This document shows positions 44,416 through 53,916 of a DNA stretch of 64,000 bases, piece by piece (within the stretch, counting starts at the first letter, position 1; each line of letters starts with the position of its first letter). Where the stretch lies: contig CBDDJX010000003.1 of assembly GCA_965229885.1 (NCBI GenBank), positions 930,001 through 994,000 on the forward strand, in the 5' to 3' direction. Below the pieces are notes generated by a model. The model was not told the DNA's origin. It did not search any database and saw only the letters and a list, made by a program, of their open reading frames with translations. Position numbers and translations under genes: made by a program. This DNA comes from DATLLJ01 sp965229885 (GTDB lineage: Bacteria; Acidobacteriota; Vicinamibacteria; Vicinamibacterales; CAVVIG01).

Positions 44416-45057
44416 ATGCTGACGATCAACGAAATCTTCCACTCGATTCAGGGCGAGTCGAGTCGCGTGGGGCAGCCGTGCGTGTTCGTCCGCCTGACGG
44501 CCTGCGACCTTCGCTGCTCCTGGTGCGATACGCCCTACGCCTTCGACGAAGGGCGGAAGATGTCGGTGGACGATGTGGTGGCGGCCGTTGAGCGCTACCG
44601 CTGTCCGCTCGTCGAGATCACGGGCGGCGAGCCGCTGCTTCAGGAAGACGTGTACGAGCTGATGGAGCGTTTGAGCGGCGCCGGACGCACGGTCATGCTG
44701 GAGACGGGCGGCCATCGCTCGATCGCGCGCGTACCGGCCGGCGTCCTGAAGATCGTCGACGTCAAATGCCCGGGCAGCGGGGAAGCGGACAAGAACGACT
44801 GGGCCAATCTTGATCTGCTGGCGCCCGGCGACGAAGTGAAGTTCGTCATCACGGATCGGGCGGACTACGAGTTCGCGCGCGATATCGTCGCCCGCCATGC
44901 GCTTGCGGATCGCGCCGCCGCCGTGCTGATGTCGCCGGTCCATGGCGTGCTCGAACCGCGCACGCTCGCCGAATGGGTGCTCGCCGACCGCCTGCCGGCG
45001 CGCCTGCAGCTGCAGCTCCACAAATACATATGGCCTCCGGACACCAGGGGTGTGTGA
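44416..45057 (+). CDS. queE: 7-carboxy-7-deazaguanine synthase
   Basis: Radical-SAM enzyme making CDG from carboxytetrahydropterin in preQ0/queuosine synthesis. The cluster motif is CDLRCSWC (C-x3-C-x2-C) within TACDLRCSWCDTPYA; ITGGEPLLQ is the SAM-contact GGE motif. The N-terminus INEIFHSIQGESSRVGQPC is typical. 213 residues. Directly abuts queC, divergent from the DUF72 gene by 17 bp. Confidence 0.95.
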   Translation: MLTINEIFHSIQGESSRVGQPCVFVRLTACDLRCSWCDTPYAFDEGRKMSVDDVVAAVERYRCPLVEITGGEPLLQEDVYELMERLSGAGRTVMLETGGHRSIARVPAGVLKIVDVKCPGSGEADKNDWANLDLLAPGDEVKFVITDRADYEFARDIVARHALADRAAAVLMSPVHGVLEPRTLAEWVLADRLPARLQLQLHKYIWPPDTRGV

Positions 45058-45741
45058 GTGCGGGCAGTCGTTCTCTTGAGCGGTGGCCTTGATTCGTATA
45101 CCGCCGCTGCCATGGCGAAGAGCGAGGGCTTCGAGCTGTACGCGCTGACGATCGCGTACGGCCAGCGGCACGCGCGCGAGATTGGATCGGCGCGCGAAGT
45201 GGCGCAGGCCCTGGTCTGCACGCGCCATCTCGAGCTGCCGATCGATTTGCGCGCCATCGGCGGGTCGTCGCTGACGTCGGACGCGGACGTGCCGCACGAC
45301 CGCAATCTCGCGGCCACCGATATCCCTACAACTACCCCTTCTACCTACGTGCCCGCGCGCAACACGATCTTCCTGTCGCTCGCCCTCGCCTGGGCCGAAG
45401 TGCTCGAGGCCTCCGACATCGTCATCGGCGTCAACGCGCTCGATTATTCGGGCTATCCGGATTGCCGTCCCGAGTTCATCCGCGCGTTCGAGTCGCTGGC
45501 GACGCTGGCGACACGGGCGGGCGTCGAGGGAGGACGGTTCCGCGTGCACACCCCGCTCATCAATCTGACCAAAGCCGAGATCATCCGACGAGGTCTTGCG
45601 CTTGGTCTCGATTACGGATTGACACACAGCTGCTACGATCCGGCACCTGGTGGCGCGCCCTGCAGACGGTGTGACAGCTGCGCCCTGCGCGCCAGGGGAT
45701 TCACCGAAGCGGACGTGGCCGATCCCCTGCTCCGGTGCTGA
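45058..45741 (+). CDS. queC: 7-cyano-7-deazaguanine synthase
   Basis: Converts CDG to preQ0 with ammonia and ATP. ATP motif LLSGGLDSYTAAAMA; YGQRHAREI; ARNTIFLSLALAWAE; zinc ligands in CYDPAPGGAPCRRCDSC. 227 residues. The GTG start follows the queE stop with no gap. queD and queF are not in the window, so the pathway is only partly visible here (queE, queC, queA). Confidence 0.95.
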   Translation: MRAVVLLSGGLDSYTAAAMAKSEGFELYALTIAYGQRHAREIGSAREVAQALVCTRHLELPIDLRAIGGSSLTSDADVPHDRNLAATDIPTTTPSTYVPARNTIFLSLALAWAEVLEASDIVIGVNALDYSGYPDCRPEFIRAFESLATLATRAGVEGGRFRVHTPLINLTKAEIIRRGLALGLDYGLTHSCYDPAPGGAPCRRCDSCALRARGFTEADVADPLLRC

Positions 45742-45788
45742 AGTCGCGCTGACGTGGCGCTGCTCGACACGATCGGCCAGGCGATAAC

Positions 45789-45992
45789 GGCTGTTCCGCC
45801 GGCGGACGTCAGGGGATGAAGGAGGCGCAGCGCCTTCCGGCGGATTTCGATGGCATCATCGCCGGCGTGGCCCTGGCCGTCCACGTCGGCCAAGCCTTGC
45901 AGAAGGACGAGGCGGCGCACGCGTCCTCGGCACCTGTGCACGTCATGCCTGACGCCGGCACAGCGGCGAGCTTTGCCTGCAAGGCGCCGTAA
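45789..45992 (+). pseudogene. Remnant of a tannase/feruloyl-esterase gene
   Basis: GCSAGGRQGMKEAQRLPADF then DGIIAG is the nucleophile region of the tannase family (GCSxGGRQ, serine nucleophile, then PxDFDGIIAG). Only about 30 codons are recognisable; the sequence before and after is out of frame or unrelated. HVGQALQKDEAAH further on may be a decayed part of the same gene. The rest of the 269-bp gap to dacB holds nothing else. Confidence 0.5.
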
Positions 45993-46010
45993 TCAACCGC
46001 GGTCGAGCCT

Positions 46011-47540
46011 CTACCGCTTGAATTCAGCGAGCTTGACGACGATCGCATCGATGGCGGCGATCGCGACGTCAGGCATCGTGCCGAAGTTGTTGGCGACGAT
46101 CGCGAAGACGAGCCCTTCGCCATCCGCGCTCATCACGTAGCCAGCGAGCGAGCGGACGTTGGCGAGCCTGCCAGATTTTGCGCGTGCGTTGCCCTCCGCG
46201 GCAGTCCCCTTCATCCTCGCGGCCAGCGTGCCGTCGCGTCCGGCGACGGGCAGCGACGCTTCGAACCTCTCACGCATGCCGTCGTCTCGATCGACGTGCA
46301 TCAGCACGGTGACGAGCGTTTCCGGCGTTACGTAGTTGTAACGGGACAAGCCCGATCCGTCCACCTGGACCACTCCACCAGGCACGACGCCCCAGGGCTG
46401 TAGCGTGACCGCGGCCGCCATCCGTCCGCCCTCGAACGTCGCGGCGCCTGAGGTGGCGCCGATGGTCTTGAGCAGTGTTTCCGCGTACAGATTCACGCTG
46501 TCTTTCATCAACCGCGTCGCCAGCTCAGACAAGGGCGGCGAGCGATGGATGACGAGCACCGTGCCGCTCGCCAATGATGGGGCATCTTTCAGGTCGTCGA
46601 CGTCAGCGGCCGCCCCCCGAACTTCTATGCCTTGCGCGGTGAGCGCGTTGCGCAACGCCGTGACGAAGAACAACGTCGGGTTGTTCACCGAGACGACGCG
46701 CGCGATCGGTTGGCTGCCCAGTGGAATCGAACCGTGCAGTTCCAGCCGGTTGCTTCCAGGCGACCGACGCGCGGTGATCGACGGGACGGCAAGAGCCTCG
46801 GCCGTCGTGATCTGGTTGCTGAGATCGAGATGGCTTCCCGCCGGTGTCAGCACGGCAACCGAGGACGCCCCGATAGCCGCCCCAGGCGCGATCGTGACGC
46901 GAACGGTGTTCTCGTTGTACTGCAGGGCACTCACGCCGGCCGCGTCGCGGCCTTGAAGGTCGTCCCAGGCCCATCCCGGTCCGAGCGCTTCATCGTCGAA
47001 CGCGTTGTCGTCGCCGATGATGCGGCCCGTAATCGTGCGCACGCCGCCTGATTTCAGCGTCTCGGCCCAGCCCGTGAAGATACCCTCCGCCACACCGTCG
47101 GCGTCCACGATGCTGGGATCGCCGGAGCCAACGACGACGAGATCGCCGTTGAGCATCCCGGCATCGATCGGGCCGGCGGCCACGAGCCGCGTGTCGTAGA
47201 CGTAGTCCCACCCGAGGCGCTCGGCTGCCGCCGCCAGCGTGACGATCTTCATGGTCGAGCCAGGCATCAGCAATCTGCCGGCGTTCTGCGAATACAGGAT
47301 GTCGTTGTTCTTCGCGGATCGAACGTCGATTCCCCAGTAGCTGCGCGTGAGCGCGGGGCCCGAAAGGACTGTCTCGATATCGCGTTGAAGTCGGGAGACG
47401 CCGCCCGCAGCAGGAGAGGCTGGAACGGCGGCTGGCCGCGGCGCGGCGTGACATGCCGTCACGAAGAGCAGAAGTACGAGGGCGAAGATGCCCTTCGCGC
47501 TCGGATGGCGATCCAGGCCCTGGGCCAGTCGTTTGGCCAT
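46011..47540 (-). CDS. dacB: PBP4-type D-alanyl-D-alanine carboxypeptidase/endopeptidase
   Basis: Class C low-molecular-weight penicillin-binding protein trimming peptidoglycan cross-links in the periplasm. Lipobox-like LLFVTAC ends the signal peptide. The active-site serine is in MPGSTMK (SxxK), SxN is in KDSVNLYAE, and the KTG equivalent is AKSGRL. About 509 residues with the long insertion typical of PBP4. Last gene of the minus-strand group that begins with the ABC transporter; 7 bp separate it from the DUF4340 gene. Confidence 0.92.
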   Translation of the reverse strand: MAKRLAQGLDRHPSAKGIFALVLLLFVTACHAAPRPAAVPASPAAGGVSRLQRDIETVLSGPALTRSYWGIDVRSAKNNDILYSQNAGRLLMPGSTMKIVTLAAAAERLGWDYVYDTRLVAAGPIDAGMLNGDLVVVGSGDPSIVDADGVAEGIFTGWAETLKSGGVRTITGRIIGDDNAFDDEALGPGWAWDDLQGRDAAGVSALQYNENTVRVTIAPGAAIGASSVAVLTPAGSHLDLSNQITTAEALAVPSITARRSPGSNRLELHGSIPLGSQPIARVVSVNNPTLFFVTALRNALTAQGIEVRGAAADVDDLKDAPSLASGTVLVIHRSPPLSELATRLMKDSVNLYAETLLKTIGATSGAATFEGGRMAAAVTLQPWGVVPGGVVQVDGSGLSRYNYVTPETLVTVLMHVDRDDGMRERFEASLPVAGRDGTLAARMKGTAAEGNARAKSGRLANVRSLAGYVMSADGEGLVFAIVANNFGTMPDVAIAAIDAIVVKLAEFKR

Positions 47541-47547
47541 CAGGGAA

Positions 47548-48906
47548 TTACTTCGAGACGGCGTCCAGCGCTTTCATCGCGTCATCGAAATCGGCGGCCG
47601 CGATCTTGACGGCACCAGGCTGGCCTGGCACCAATGCGTACGCATCCATGCCAGCTCTTGCGAACGACACGCGTTCCTCTTTCTTGCCGTCTTCGAATTT
47701 CGCGTAGACGGTGAGTGTCGGCTTGTCAAGGCCCGTCCTGGCGGCCGAGCCGATGAATGCCGTGGCGCGGAGGCTCCCGAGCTTTGCGAAGAGGTTCTCC
47801 GTGCCGATGGCATCAGGATCGCCGGCGTTCGGACTGACGCGATGCCATTTCTCCTGGGTCTGGCCCTCGGCCTTGACTTTCTCGAACACGATCGTCTGGC
47901 CGTCGCGCGTGAATTCGAGCCGATCGGTGGAGTATGGGCGGAACGTGAAGATGGCCTTCCGGCGGTAAGCGTCCGGACCCATCTGCAGGTCGTTGAGCAA
48001 CCCGCCGTCGGCGATGGCGATGATCGATTTCGATCCGTCGCGCACGTACACGTCGTCGCCAGTGGCCTTGCCGCCGATGATGAGCGTTGCGGCGGCGGCA
48101 GGGCCTGCGGACAGGACAAACGTACCCTGAGGCTTGTCGAAGCCGTAGTTCTTCAAGTCAGCCGGCGTCGCTTGTTCGACGGCGATCGACTTCATCGCTG
48201 TCGTCTGCAGGCGGCCGAGCAGCGCATCGGCCACATAATAGTCGGCGAGGGCGGCGATCGGTTTGGTCAGCTTCCAGTCGGCGCCGTCCTTGGCGAGCTC
48301 GACCGTGTTGCCATGTGTCGAAGCCGCGATCCGATCGACCTTCTCGCGTTCAAAGGCGAGCACTGTCTTGTCGCGGAGATCGAAGGTCGAACGATTGAAG
48401 ATCGTGTCGGTATAGCCCGCAACCAGGAAGACGCGCTTGTCGGCATCACGCCTGGCGAACAGATCGCCGCCGGCTGGCGACTTGCCGCCGAGGAACAGCC
48501 GGTGGTAATCGCCGTAGCTCTTGTCGCCAGAGGCCTTGAACGCGATCTCGATTCGCGGAGCGTCGAGGCCGTATTCTTTGAGATCGGCCGGGTTGTCGTC
48601 GACCACGCGCGTGATTTCGAGCGTGCTCAGGTTCGTCGCGATGGCGCCCACCTGTACCTCATCGGCCTTGACCATCAGCGGCGAGGTGATCTGCCACATC
48701 GCGTTGGCCTTCTTGACGGTGGTCGTGTCACCCGACTCGGACGTGATCTTGATTTCGTCGATCGTACCGGCGTCGAGAGAAACGAACGTGCGCTCCTTGC
48801 TCGCCTCGGCGCCTCCCTCCGGTTTCTTCGAGACGACGAAATAGATGTACGCGCAGAGGCCGAGCAGGACGACCAGCAACGCGATCGTGGATCGCAGGCC
48901 GCGCAT
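47548..48906 (-). CDS. DUF4340-domain protein
   Basis: One N-terminal membrane helix (STIALLVVLLGLCAYIYFVV) and a large extracytoplasmic part with repeated DUF4340 units (ITSPLMVKADEVQVGAIATN, LTKPIAALADYYVADALLGR), a motif linked to 'W.l..P....d...v..ll..l'. Function unknown, but it is regularly found next to Gld-type ABC transporters, and here it directly follows the GldG-like gene. Confidence 0.85.
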   Translation of the reverse strand: MRGLRSTIALLVVLLGLCAYIYFVVSKKPEGGAEASKERTFVSLDAGTIDEIKITSESGDTTTVKKANAMWQITSPLMVKADEVQVGAIATNLSTLEITRVVDDNPADLKEYGLDAPRIEIAFKASGDKSYGDYHRLFLGGKSPAGGDLFARRDADKRVFLVAGYTDTIFNRSTFDLRDKTVLAFEREKVDRIAASTHGNTVELAKDGADWKLTKPIAALADYYVADALLGRLQTTAMKSIAVEQATPADLKNYGFDKPQGTFVLSAGPAAAATLIIGGKATGDDVYVRDGSKSIIAIADGGLLNDLQMGPDAYRRKAIFTFRPYSTDRLEFTRDGQTIVFEKVKAEGQTQEKWHRVSPNAGDPDAIGTENLFAKLGSLRATAFIGSAARTGLDKPTLTVYAKFEDGKKEERVSFARAGMDAYALVPGQPGAVKIAAADFDDAMKALDAVSK

Positions 48907-50493
48907 TCAGCGCCTCCGCGACCAGACGTAGACGCCGGTGCCGAAAATGCAGGCGGGGATGACGACGAGCGAGAGCCACGTGATGTTGCTCTGCTCGGTC
49001 GCGGTCATCGTGATCCGGCGGTCCTCGGCGTTCTTCGGCCGAATCGCCATCAGGTTCTCCTGTTGCGAGAGCCACCCGATCGTGTTCATGAACAGATCGC
49101 GATTGCCTTGAATACCGAGGTTGGCATTCGCCGCGAAGTCCGAATCGCCGATGACCGCCACGCGCGTTTCCGGCTTCGGCGCGTCGGGGTCGAGCGGGGA
49201 TCCGCCGGGCGCCCCTGGCAATGTTGACGCGGCCGCCGCGGCCGCCGCAATGGTGACGGGCCCCTTCTTGTCGCCCTTCGACTCGTCGAGCGTCACCTGG
49301 CCGGTGGCCTGCATGTTCTTGACGTCCGCTTCAGCCCAGCTTTGAGCACTGGTTTGCGCAAAGGGCTGCGCGGTGTGGCCGTTGACGCCGCCCGCCACCG
49401 GGGTGACTGAGCGAGCCAGCGGAAACGCGGTCAAAAGGTTGAATTTGTCGCCGATCGGATGCGATCCGTACGTGGCGACGACAGGAACCGATGCGTCGGT
49501 GCCGATGAGCCGGCCCATGCCGCTGGCGTCGACGACGATGTCGTTGCCGAGGTCGATGCCCCACTCGTGGGTGAGCGCGGCGAGGTTGGCGAGCCTGGGG
49601 CTGTCTGCCTTTTCCGGCGGATCGAGCTCGAGCAGAAGCTTACCAGCCTTGTCGAGATACTTCCTGAGCGCGTCGAGCTCGGGCGGGAAGAAGTCTGTTT
49701 TCGGCCCCGGGACGACGACCACCGCCGCGTCGTCGGGCACCGCGCCGGCCTGCGCCAACACGAGTTTCTCCACGATGTAATTCTCTGCGCCGAGCGCTGC
49801 GGCAATGGCGTTGTAGCCATCACGCTCGCTTGACGTGGTGTCGCGTTCGCCGTGGCCCTGCACGAAGTACACCTTCTTCTGCTGGCCGGTCACGACCTTA
49901 ATGATGCCGTTGGTGATGTCCTGCTCGGTGTCCGACGTGACGCGCTCGGAGCGGCCCTTGTAATTGAAGACGATGGTGCCGTACTGCTGGATCTGGTTCT
50001 GCCTCGCGATAGTGGGCTTCTTGTCGGGGTCGAGATACTCGGCCTTGACCTGCTTAGAGATGTACTCGTATTCCTTCAGCTTGTCCTGATAGCGCGGGAA
50101 GGCCGGCTCCTGCGCGAAGACCATGACCTGTAATGGCGCGTCGAGCTCGGTGAGCACGCTGCGCGTCTGGTCCGAGAGGCTGAACGCCTTATTGGCCGTG
50201 AGATCCCAGCGCTTGTTCTCCCGCGCGCCGACATAGTTGACGCTGACGAGGATGCCGAGCACCACGATGATGCTGACGGTCGCCAGCGTGCCGTAGCGCG
50301 CCTGCCGACCCCGGAACAGGCGCGCGAGCTCGCGCCACTGTCCGGCCATGTACATCAGCACGGCCGCGAGGCCCGTCCACACCAGATAGGGAACGTACTG
50401 CTCTTTTGCGGGGTACCCGAAGCGGATGGCGGCGCCGATAAACACCAGCGTCGCACCGAGCCAGCCGACGAGACTGAGAATGCGATTGATCAT
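48907..50493 (-). CDS. GldG-like ABC transporter auxiliary protein
   Basis: Membrane protein with N-terminal helices, a DUF7088/ABC_transp_aux domain (SLSDQTRSVLTELDAPLQVMVF; YFVQGHGERDT) and a C-terminal helix (WLSLVVIPACIFGTGVYVW). GldG-type proteins form part of ABC exporters, known from gliding bacteria, but here gliding is not implied. An Ala-rich low-complexity insert (IAAAAAAASTLPG) lies near residue 420. 528 residues, coupled to the permease upstream and DUF4340 downstream. Confidence 0.85.
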   Translation of the reverse strand: MINRILSLVGWLGATLVFIGAAIRFGYPAKEQYVPYLVWTGLAAVLMYMAGQWRELARLFRGRQARYGTLATVSIIVVLGILVSVNYVGARENKRWDLTANKAFSLSDQTRSVLTELDAPLQVMVFAQEPAFPRYQDKLKEYEYISKQVKAEYLDPDKKPTIARQNQIQQYGTIVFNYKGRSERVTSDTEQDITNGIIKVVTGQQKKVYFVQGHGERDTTSSERDGYNAIAAALGAENYIVEKLVLAQAGAVPDDAAVVVVPGPKTDFFPPELDALRKYLDKAGKLLLELDPPEKADSPRLANLAALTHEWGIDLGNDIVVDASGMGRLIGTDASVPVVATYGSHPIGDKFNLLTAFPLARSVTPVAGGVNGHTAQPFAQTSAQSWAEADVKNMQATGQVTLDESKGDKKGPVTIAAAAAAASTLPGAPGGSPLDPDAPKPETRVAVIGDSDFAANANLGIQGNRDLFMNTIGWLSQQENLMAIRPKNAEDRRITMTATEQSNITWLSLVVIPACIFGTGVYVWSRRR

Positions 50494-50496
50494 GAT

Positions 50497-51267
50497 TTAT
50501 CCGCGCCACCGTTCGCTATCGACCGACTTCGCGGTCAGGAACAGTCCGAAGCTGATGAAGCTGATGTAGTAGATGAGATGCGACGTGTCGATGATGCCCT
50601 TCGCGAAGTCGTCGAAGTGGTCGATGATCGACAGGTACCGCGTGATGCTGTCAACGGTCGGGCCCGAGAAGCTGCCAATCCAGTTGATCACCCAGAGCAG
50701 CAGAAAGACGCCGAAGGTGGCCATACCGGCGACGATCTGATTGCTGGTGAGGCTCGAAATCAGCAGACCCACCGAAATGAAGCAGCCACCCATGAGCAGC
50801 AGGCCCAGATAGGCCGTCGCGATCGGCTTCCACTCCGGGTTCCCGAAACGATACAGAATCGCGATGTGAATGAGGCTGAGGGCAAGCGCGAGAGCCCACA
50901 GCGCCAGGGCGCCGAGGAATTTGCCGAGGATGATTTCCACGTCCTTCAGCGGAGAGGTGAGCAGCAGCTCGATCGTGCCGGACCCTTTCTCTTCGGCGTA
51001 CGAGCGCATCGTGACCATCGGCATCAGGAACAGCAACAGGATCGTGACGTTCTGCAGCAGCGGCCGGATCATCATCTGGTTGACGTTCATCGCCTCGGCC
51101 CCGCCGCCCATCTGCGACATCTGCATGCTCTGACGGACGAAGTAGTTGAGCGTCGCGACGTAGAACCAGCCGTAGAGCAGCGCGAAGAATCCGAGCACGA
51201 TATAGCCAACCGGCGACGCGAAGTACGATCGCAGCTCCTTGTGCGCGATGGCGAGCGTATTACGCAT
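50497..51267 (-). CDS. ABC transporter permease (GldF/NosY-like)
   Basis: ABC-2 type permease with about six helices (YIVLGFFALLYGWFYVA, ILLLFLMPMVTMRSYAEEKG, LLMGGCFISVGLLISSL). The MRSYAEEKGSGTIELLLTSP motif is typical of the NosY/GldF group. 256 residues; it overlaps the ATPase gene by 8 bases. It probably works with the ATPase and the GldG-like protein as one exporter. Confidence 0.9.
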   Translation of the reverse strand: MRNTLAIAHKELRSYFASPVGYIVLGFFALLYGWFYVATLNYFVRQSMQMSQMGGGAEAMNVNQMMIRPLLQNVTILLLFLMPMVTMRSYAEEKGSGTIELLLTSPLKDVEIILGKFLGALALWALALALSLIHIAILYRFGNPEWKPIATAYLGLLLMGGCFISVGLLISSLTSNQIVAGMATFGVFLLLWVINWIGSFSGPTVDSITRYLSIIDHFDDFAKGIIDTSHLIYYISFISFGLFLTAKSVDSERWRG

Positions 51268-52252
51268 GGGTGGCTTCCTCTCCGGCCGGCGTTGTCTCCG
51301 TGGCGTTAGGCGCAGTCGCGACCTCGTCCGTCGTCAGCGACAGGAAGATTTCCTCGAGGCTCATGTGCATCGGCCGCAATTCGAGCAATCCCCATCCGCC
51401 GCTGACCACGGCCCGAGCGAGATCGCGGCGCACGTCGTGGCCGCTATCGCTTTGTACTTCGTATCCGACAGCCCGGTCGCGCCGACCGGCCTCGGCGACC
51501 CGAGTGACGCCCGGGACGCGCTCGAGCGTGCCCACCGCGTCGGCGCCGTTCGCGTCCACCTGGACATACAGCGTTTCGGACCCTCGCAGCCGGGCGGTCA
51601 GGTTCTGCGGCGTGTCCTCGGCCACGACGCGTCCCTTGTTGATAATCACGACGCGTTCGCAGACTTGCGACACTTCGGGCAGGATGTGCGTGCTCAGGAT
51701 GATCGTGTGATCCCCGGCCAGTTCCTTGATCAGATTCCGCGTCTCGATGATCTGCTTCGGATCGAGGCTGGCGGTCGGTTCGTCGAGGATCAAGACGTCA
51801 GGGTTGTGGACAATGGCCTGCGCGAGGCCGACCCGCTGCTTGTAGCCTTTCGACAACCTGGAGCACAGCCGGCCCGCCATGTCGGCGATCGCGACCCGTT
51901 CCATCACCTGCCGGATGCGCTCGCGCCGACCGGCGCTAGGCACGCCCTTCACCTTCGCGACGAAATCCAGATACTCTGTGACGGTCATATCGGGATAGAG
52001 CGGGGGTTTTTCCGGCAGGTAACCCGTCCGGCGCTTCGCTTCGATCGGCTGATCGAACACATCGAACCCGGCAACCACGGCCTTGCCGTCCGTCGCGGGC
52101 ATGTAGCCCGTCAGGATACGCATGGTGGTCGTCTTGCCGGCGCCGTTCGGACCGAGAAAGCCGAGAATCTCGCCGCGCTCGACGCGAAAGCTGATGTCGT
52201 TGACGGCGGTGACCCGGCCGTACCGTTTGGTGAGGCGCTGAACCTCAATCAA
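51260..52252 (-). CDS. ABC transporter ATP-binding protein (GldA/CcmA-like)
   Basis: Nucleotide-binding domain with Walker A GPNGAGKTTTMRIL near residue 38, the signature LSKGYKQRVGLAQA and Walker B VLILDEPTASLDPKQ. The C-terminal 90 residues form an extra domain (RGSETLYVQVDANGADAV) seen in this subgroup. 330 residues. First gene of the minus-strand operon; its promoter should lie in the 108-bp gap shared with the peroxiredoxin gene. Confidence 0.93.
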   Translation of the reverse strand: MIEVQRLTKRYGRVTAVNDISFRVERGEILGFLGPNGAGKTTTMRILTGYMPATDGKAVVAGFDVFDQPIEAKRRTGYLPEKPPLYPDMTVTEYLDFVAKVKGVPSAGRRERIRQVMERVAIADMAGRLCSRLSKGYKQRVGLAQAIVHNPDVLILDEPTASLDPKQIIETRNLIKELAGDHTIILSTHILPEVSQVCERVVIINKGRVVAEDTPQNLTARLRGSETLYVQVDANGADAVGTLERVPGVTRVAEAGRRDRAVGYEVQSDSGHDVRRDLARAVVSGGWGLLELRPMHMSLEEIFLSLTTDEVATAPNATETTPAGEEATHA

Positions 52253-52360
52253 GAAGGACTCCTCATGTACACTTCGAAGGAATGCGCCAACTGAACCGGC
52301 GCCGCTAGGAATGCTATCCGAACGCTGCGAAAATGTGTAGGGCTGACACGTGGAGGACCT

Positions 52361-52837
52361 TTGGCAGCAGAAACAGGATCGATCGCCCCCGATTTCACGC
52401 TGCCCAACCAGGACCGCGAACCTGTCACGCTGAGCAAGCAGCGGGGCCGGCCGACCATCCTGGCGTTTTTTCCAGCGGCATTCAGCTCAACATGCCAGAA
52501 AGAGTTCTGTACGCTGCGTGACACGCTCGGCCGGCTCGAGAAGCTCAATAGGTTGAAGGCACAGGTCTACGGCATCAGCGTGGATACCTTTTTTGCGCTC
52601 AAGGCATTCGGCGACCAGCAGCACCTGACCTTTCCGCTGTTGAGCGACTTCAATAAGCAGGTCATTCGCGACTATGGCGTGTTCAACGAAGACATGATCG
52701 GCCTGAAGGGGATCGCCAAGCGCGCGGTCTTCGTGCTGGACAAGAACGGCGTGATCCGGCACCGCGAGGTGCTCGACGACGCGCGCAACGAGCCGGACTA
52801 CGAGAAGGTCTACCAGGCGGTCGCTGCGCTGGGATGA
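52361..52837 (+). CDS. Peroxiredoxin (AhpC/TSA, AhpE/BCP-like)
   Basis: Thiol peroxidase reducing hydrogen peroxide or organic peroxides. The fold is complete over 158 residues: IAPDFTLPNQD, FFPAAFSSTCQKEFC (peroxidatic Cys, with a second Cys five residues on that may resolve it), and RAVFVLDKNGVIRH. Starts with TTG after GGAGG. Divergent from the ABC operon. Confidence 0.92.
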   Translation: MAAETGSIAPDFTLPNQDREPVTLSKQRGRPTILAFFPAAFSSTCQKEFCTLRDTLGRLEKLNRLKAQVYGISVDTFFALKAFGDQQHLTFPLLSDFNKQVIRDYGVFNEDMIGLKGIAKRAVFVLDKNGVIRHREVLDDARNEPDYEKVYQAVAALG

Positions 52838-52839
52838 CG

Positions 52840-52857
52840 GTCCGCCTAAAGGCGGAC
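52840..52857. repeat. GTCCGCCT-AA-AGGCGGAC hairpin
   Basis: A perfect 8-bp stem with a 2-nt core spacer, between the convergent peroxiredoxin and CDF genes. It may end both transcripts, but has no T run; its exact symmetry suggests a small dispersed palindrome. Confidence 0.5.
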
Positions 52858-52858
52858 A

Positions 52859-53821
52859 CTACGTACGTTTCGCGTCGCGGTCCATCGAGCGCTGGGCCAC
52901 GCAGTACATGTCGTTGCCTTCGCAGCCTTCGACTTCCACCTGAACGGTCGTGTGGGTGATGTGGAAGCGGCGCGCGAGATCGGCGACGACCGCGCGGAGC
53001 ACCTGCTGGCCTTCCCGCACACTTTGTTCGGCGACGATGATGTGGCAGCTGCAGGCGACGACGCCGGGGCCGACCATCCACACGTGCAGGTCATGGACGT
53101 CCAGCACGCCGGCGACGCCTTTGATGGCGGCGATGACCGCCGACATGTCCGTTCCGGCGGGCGTGCCTTCGAGCAGCACGGTCACGCTCTCGCTGAGGAC
53201 GCCGTAGCTGCTGAAGAGAATCAACACGGCAATCAATAGCGACACGATGGGATCGGCGAGCGATTGCCCCGTCGTCGCCACGAGCACGCCGGCGATGACG
53301 ACGCCGAACGCCGAGGCCGCGTCCCCGATCTGATGCAGGTAGGCGCTGCGGATGTTGATGTCGTCTTTCGAGCCCTCGCGCAGCCAGAGCCCGATCAGGA
53401 TGTTGACGACGATCGCCATCCCGGCGACGCCGATCATCAGGCGACCATTGGCGACGGCCGGGTGACGGATTCGATCGATCGCTTCCCATCCGATCAACAG
53501 CGCGATGACCACCAGTGAAACCGCGTTGGCCAGTGCCGCGAGCACGCCGACGCGATGGTAGCCAAACGTCATCCCATGGTGCGACCGCTTGGTCGCGATT
53601 GACAGCGCGTACCAGCTGAAGCCGAGCGCGGCGGCGTCGGCCAGGTTGTGGCCGGCGTCGGAGAGAAGGGCCAGGCTCGGGCCGAACCATCCGCAGAGCG
53701 CTTCCACGGCCACGAACACGAGCGTCAGCACGAGCGCGGACCGCAACGTCCGCTCCGACGCGAGCCGGGGGACATGTGAGTGGCTGTGACTGTCGGCGTG
53801 CGTATGCGTGTGCACTAACAA
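52859..53821 (-). CDS. Cation diffusion facilitator transporter (CzcD-like)
   Basis: Zn/Co/Cd proton antiporter of the inner membrane. Six membrane segments; the metal site is in SLALLSDAGHNLADAAAL (HxxxD) and its pair in LHQIGDAASAFGV. The N-terminus is a His-rich metal-binding tail (HTHTHADSHSHSH). The cytoplasmic C-terminal domain has VHDLHVWMVGPG. 320 residues; a TTG start (53821) or the GTG two codons on. Confidence 0.93.
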   Translation of the reverse strand: MLVHTHTHADSHSHSHVPRLASERTLRSALVLTLVFVAVEALCGWFGPSLALLSDAGHNLADAAALGFSWYALSIATKRSHHGMTFGYHRVGVLAALANAVSLVVIALLIGWEAIDRIRHPAVANGRLMIGVAGMAIVVNILIGLWLREGSKDDINIRSAYLHQIGDAASAFGVVIAGVLVATTGQSLADPIVSLLIAVLILFSSYGVLSESVTVLLEGTPAGTDMSAVIAAIKGVAGVLDVHDLHVWMVGPGVVACSCHIIVAEQSVREGQQVLRAVVADLARRFHITHTTVQVEVEGCEGNDMYCVAQRSMDRDAKRT

Positions 53822-53916
53822 CAGTGTGCCTCCGCGAAAAGCTCTACCACGGAGGGCACGGAAGCCAAACGGAGGACACGGTCCTTACTTTCTAGTTCAC
53901 CGTGGCCTCGGTGTTT

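Noticed and set aside
47488..49227. A 579-codon open frame on the plus strand
   Set aside because: It is antisense to the DUF4340 and GldG-like genes, has no recognisable domain, and its composition (Arg/Asp/Val-rich) is that of an antisense frame in GC-rich DNA.
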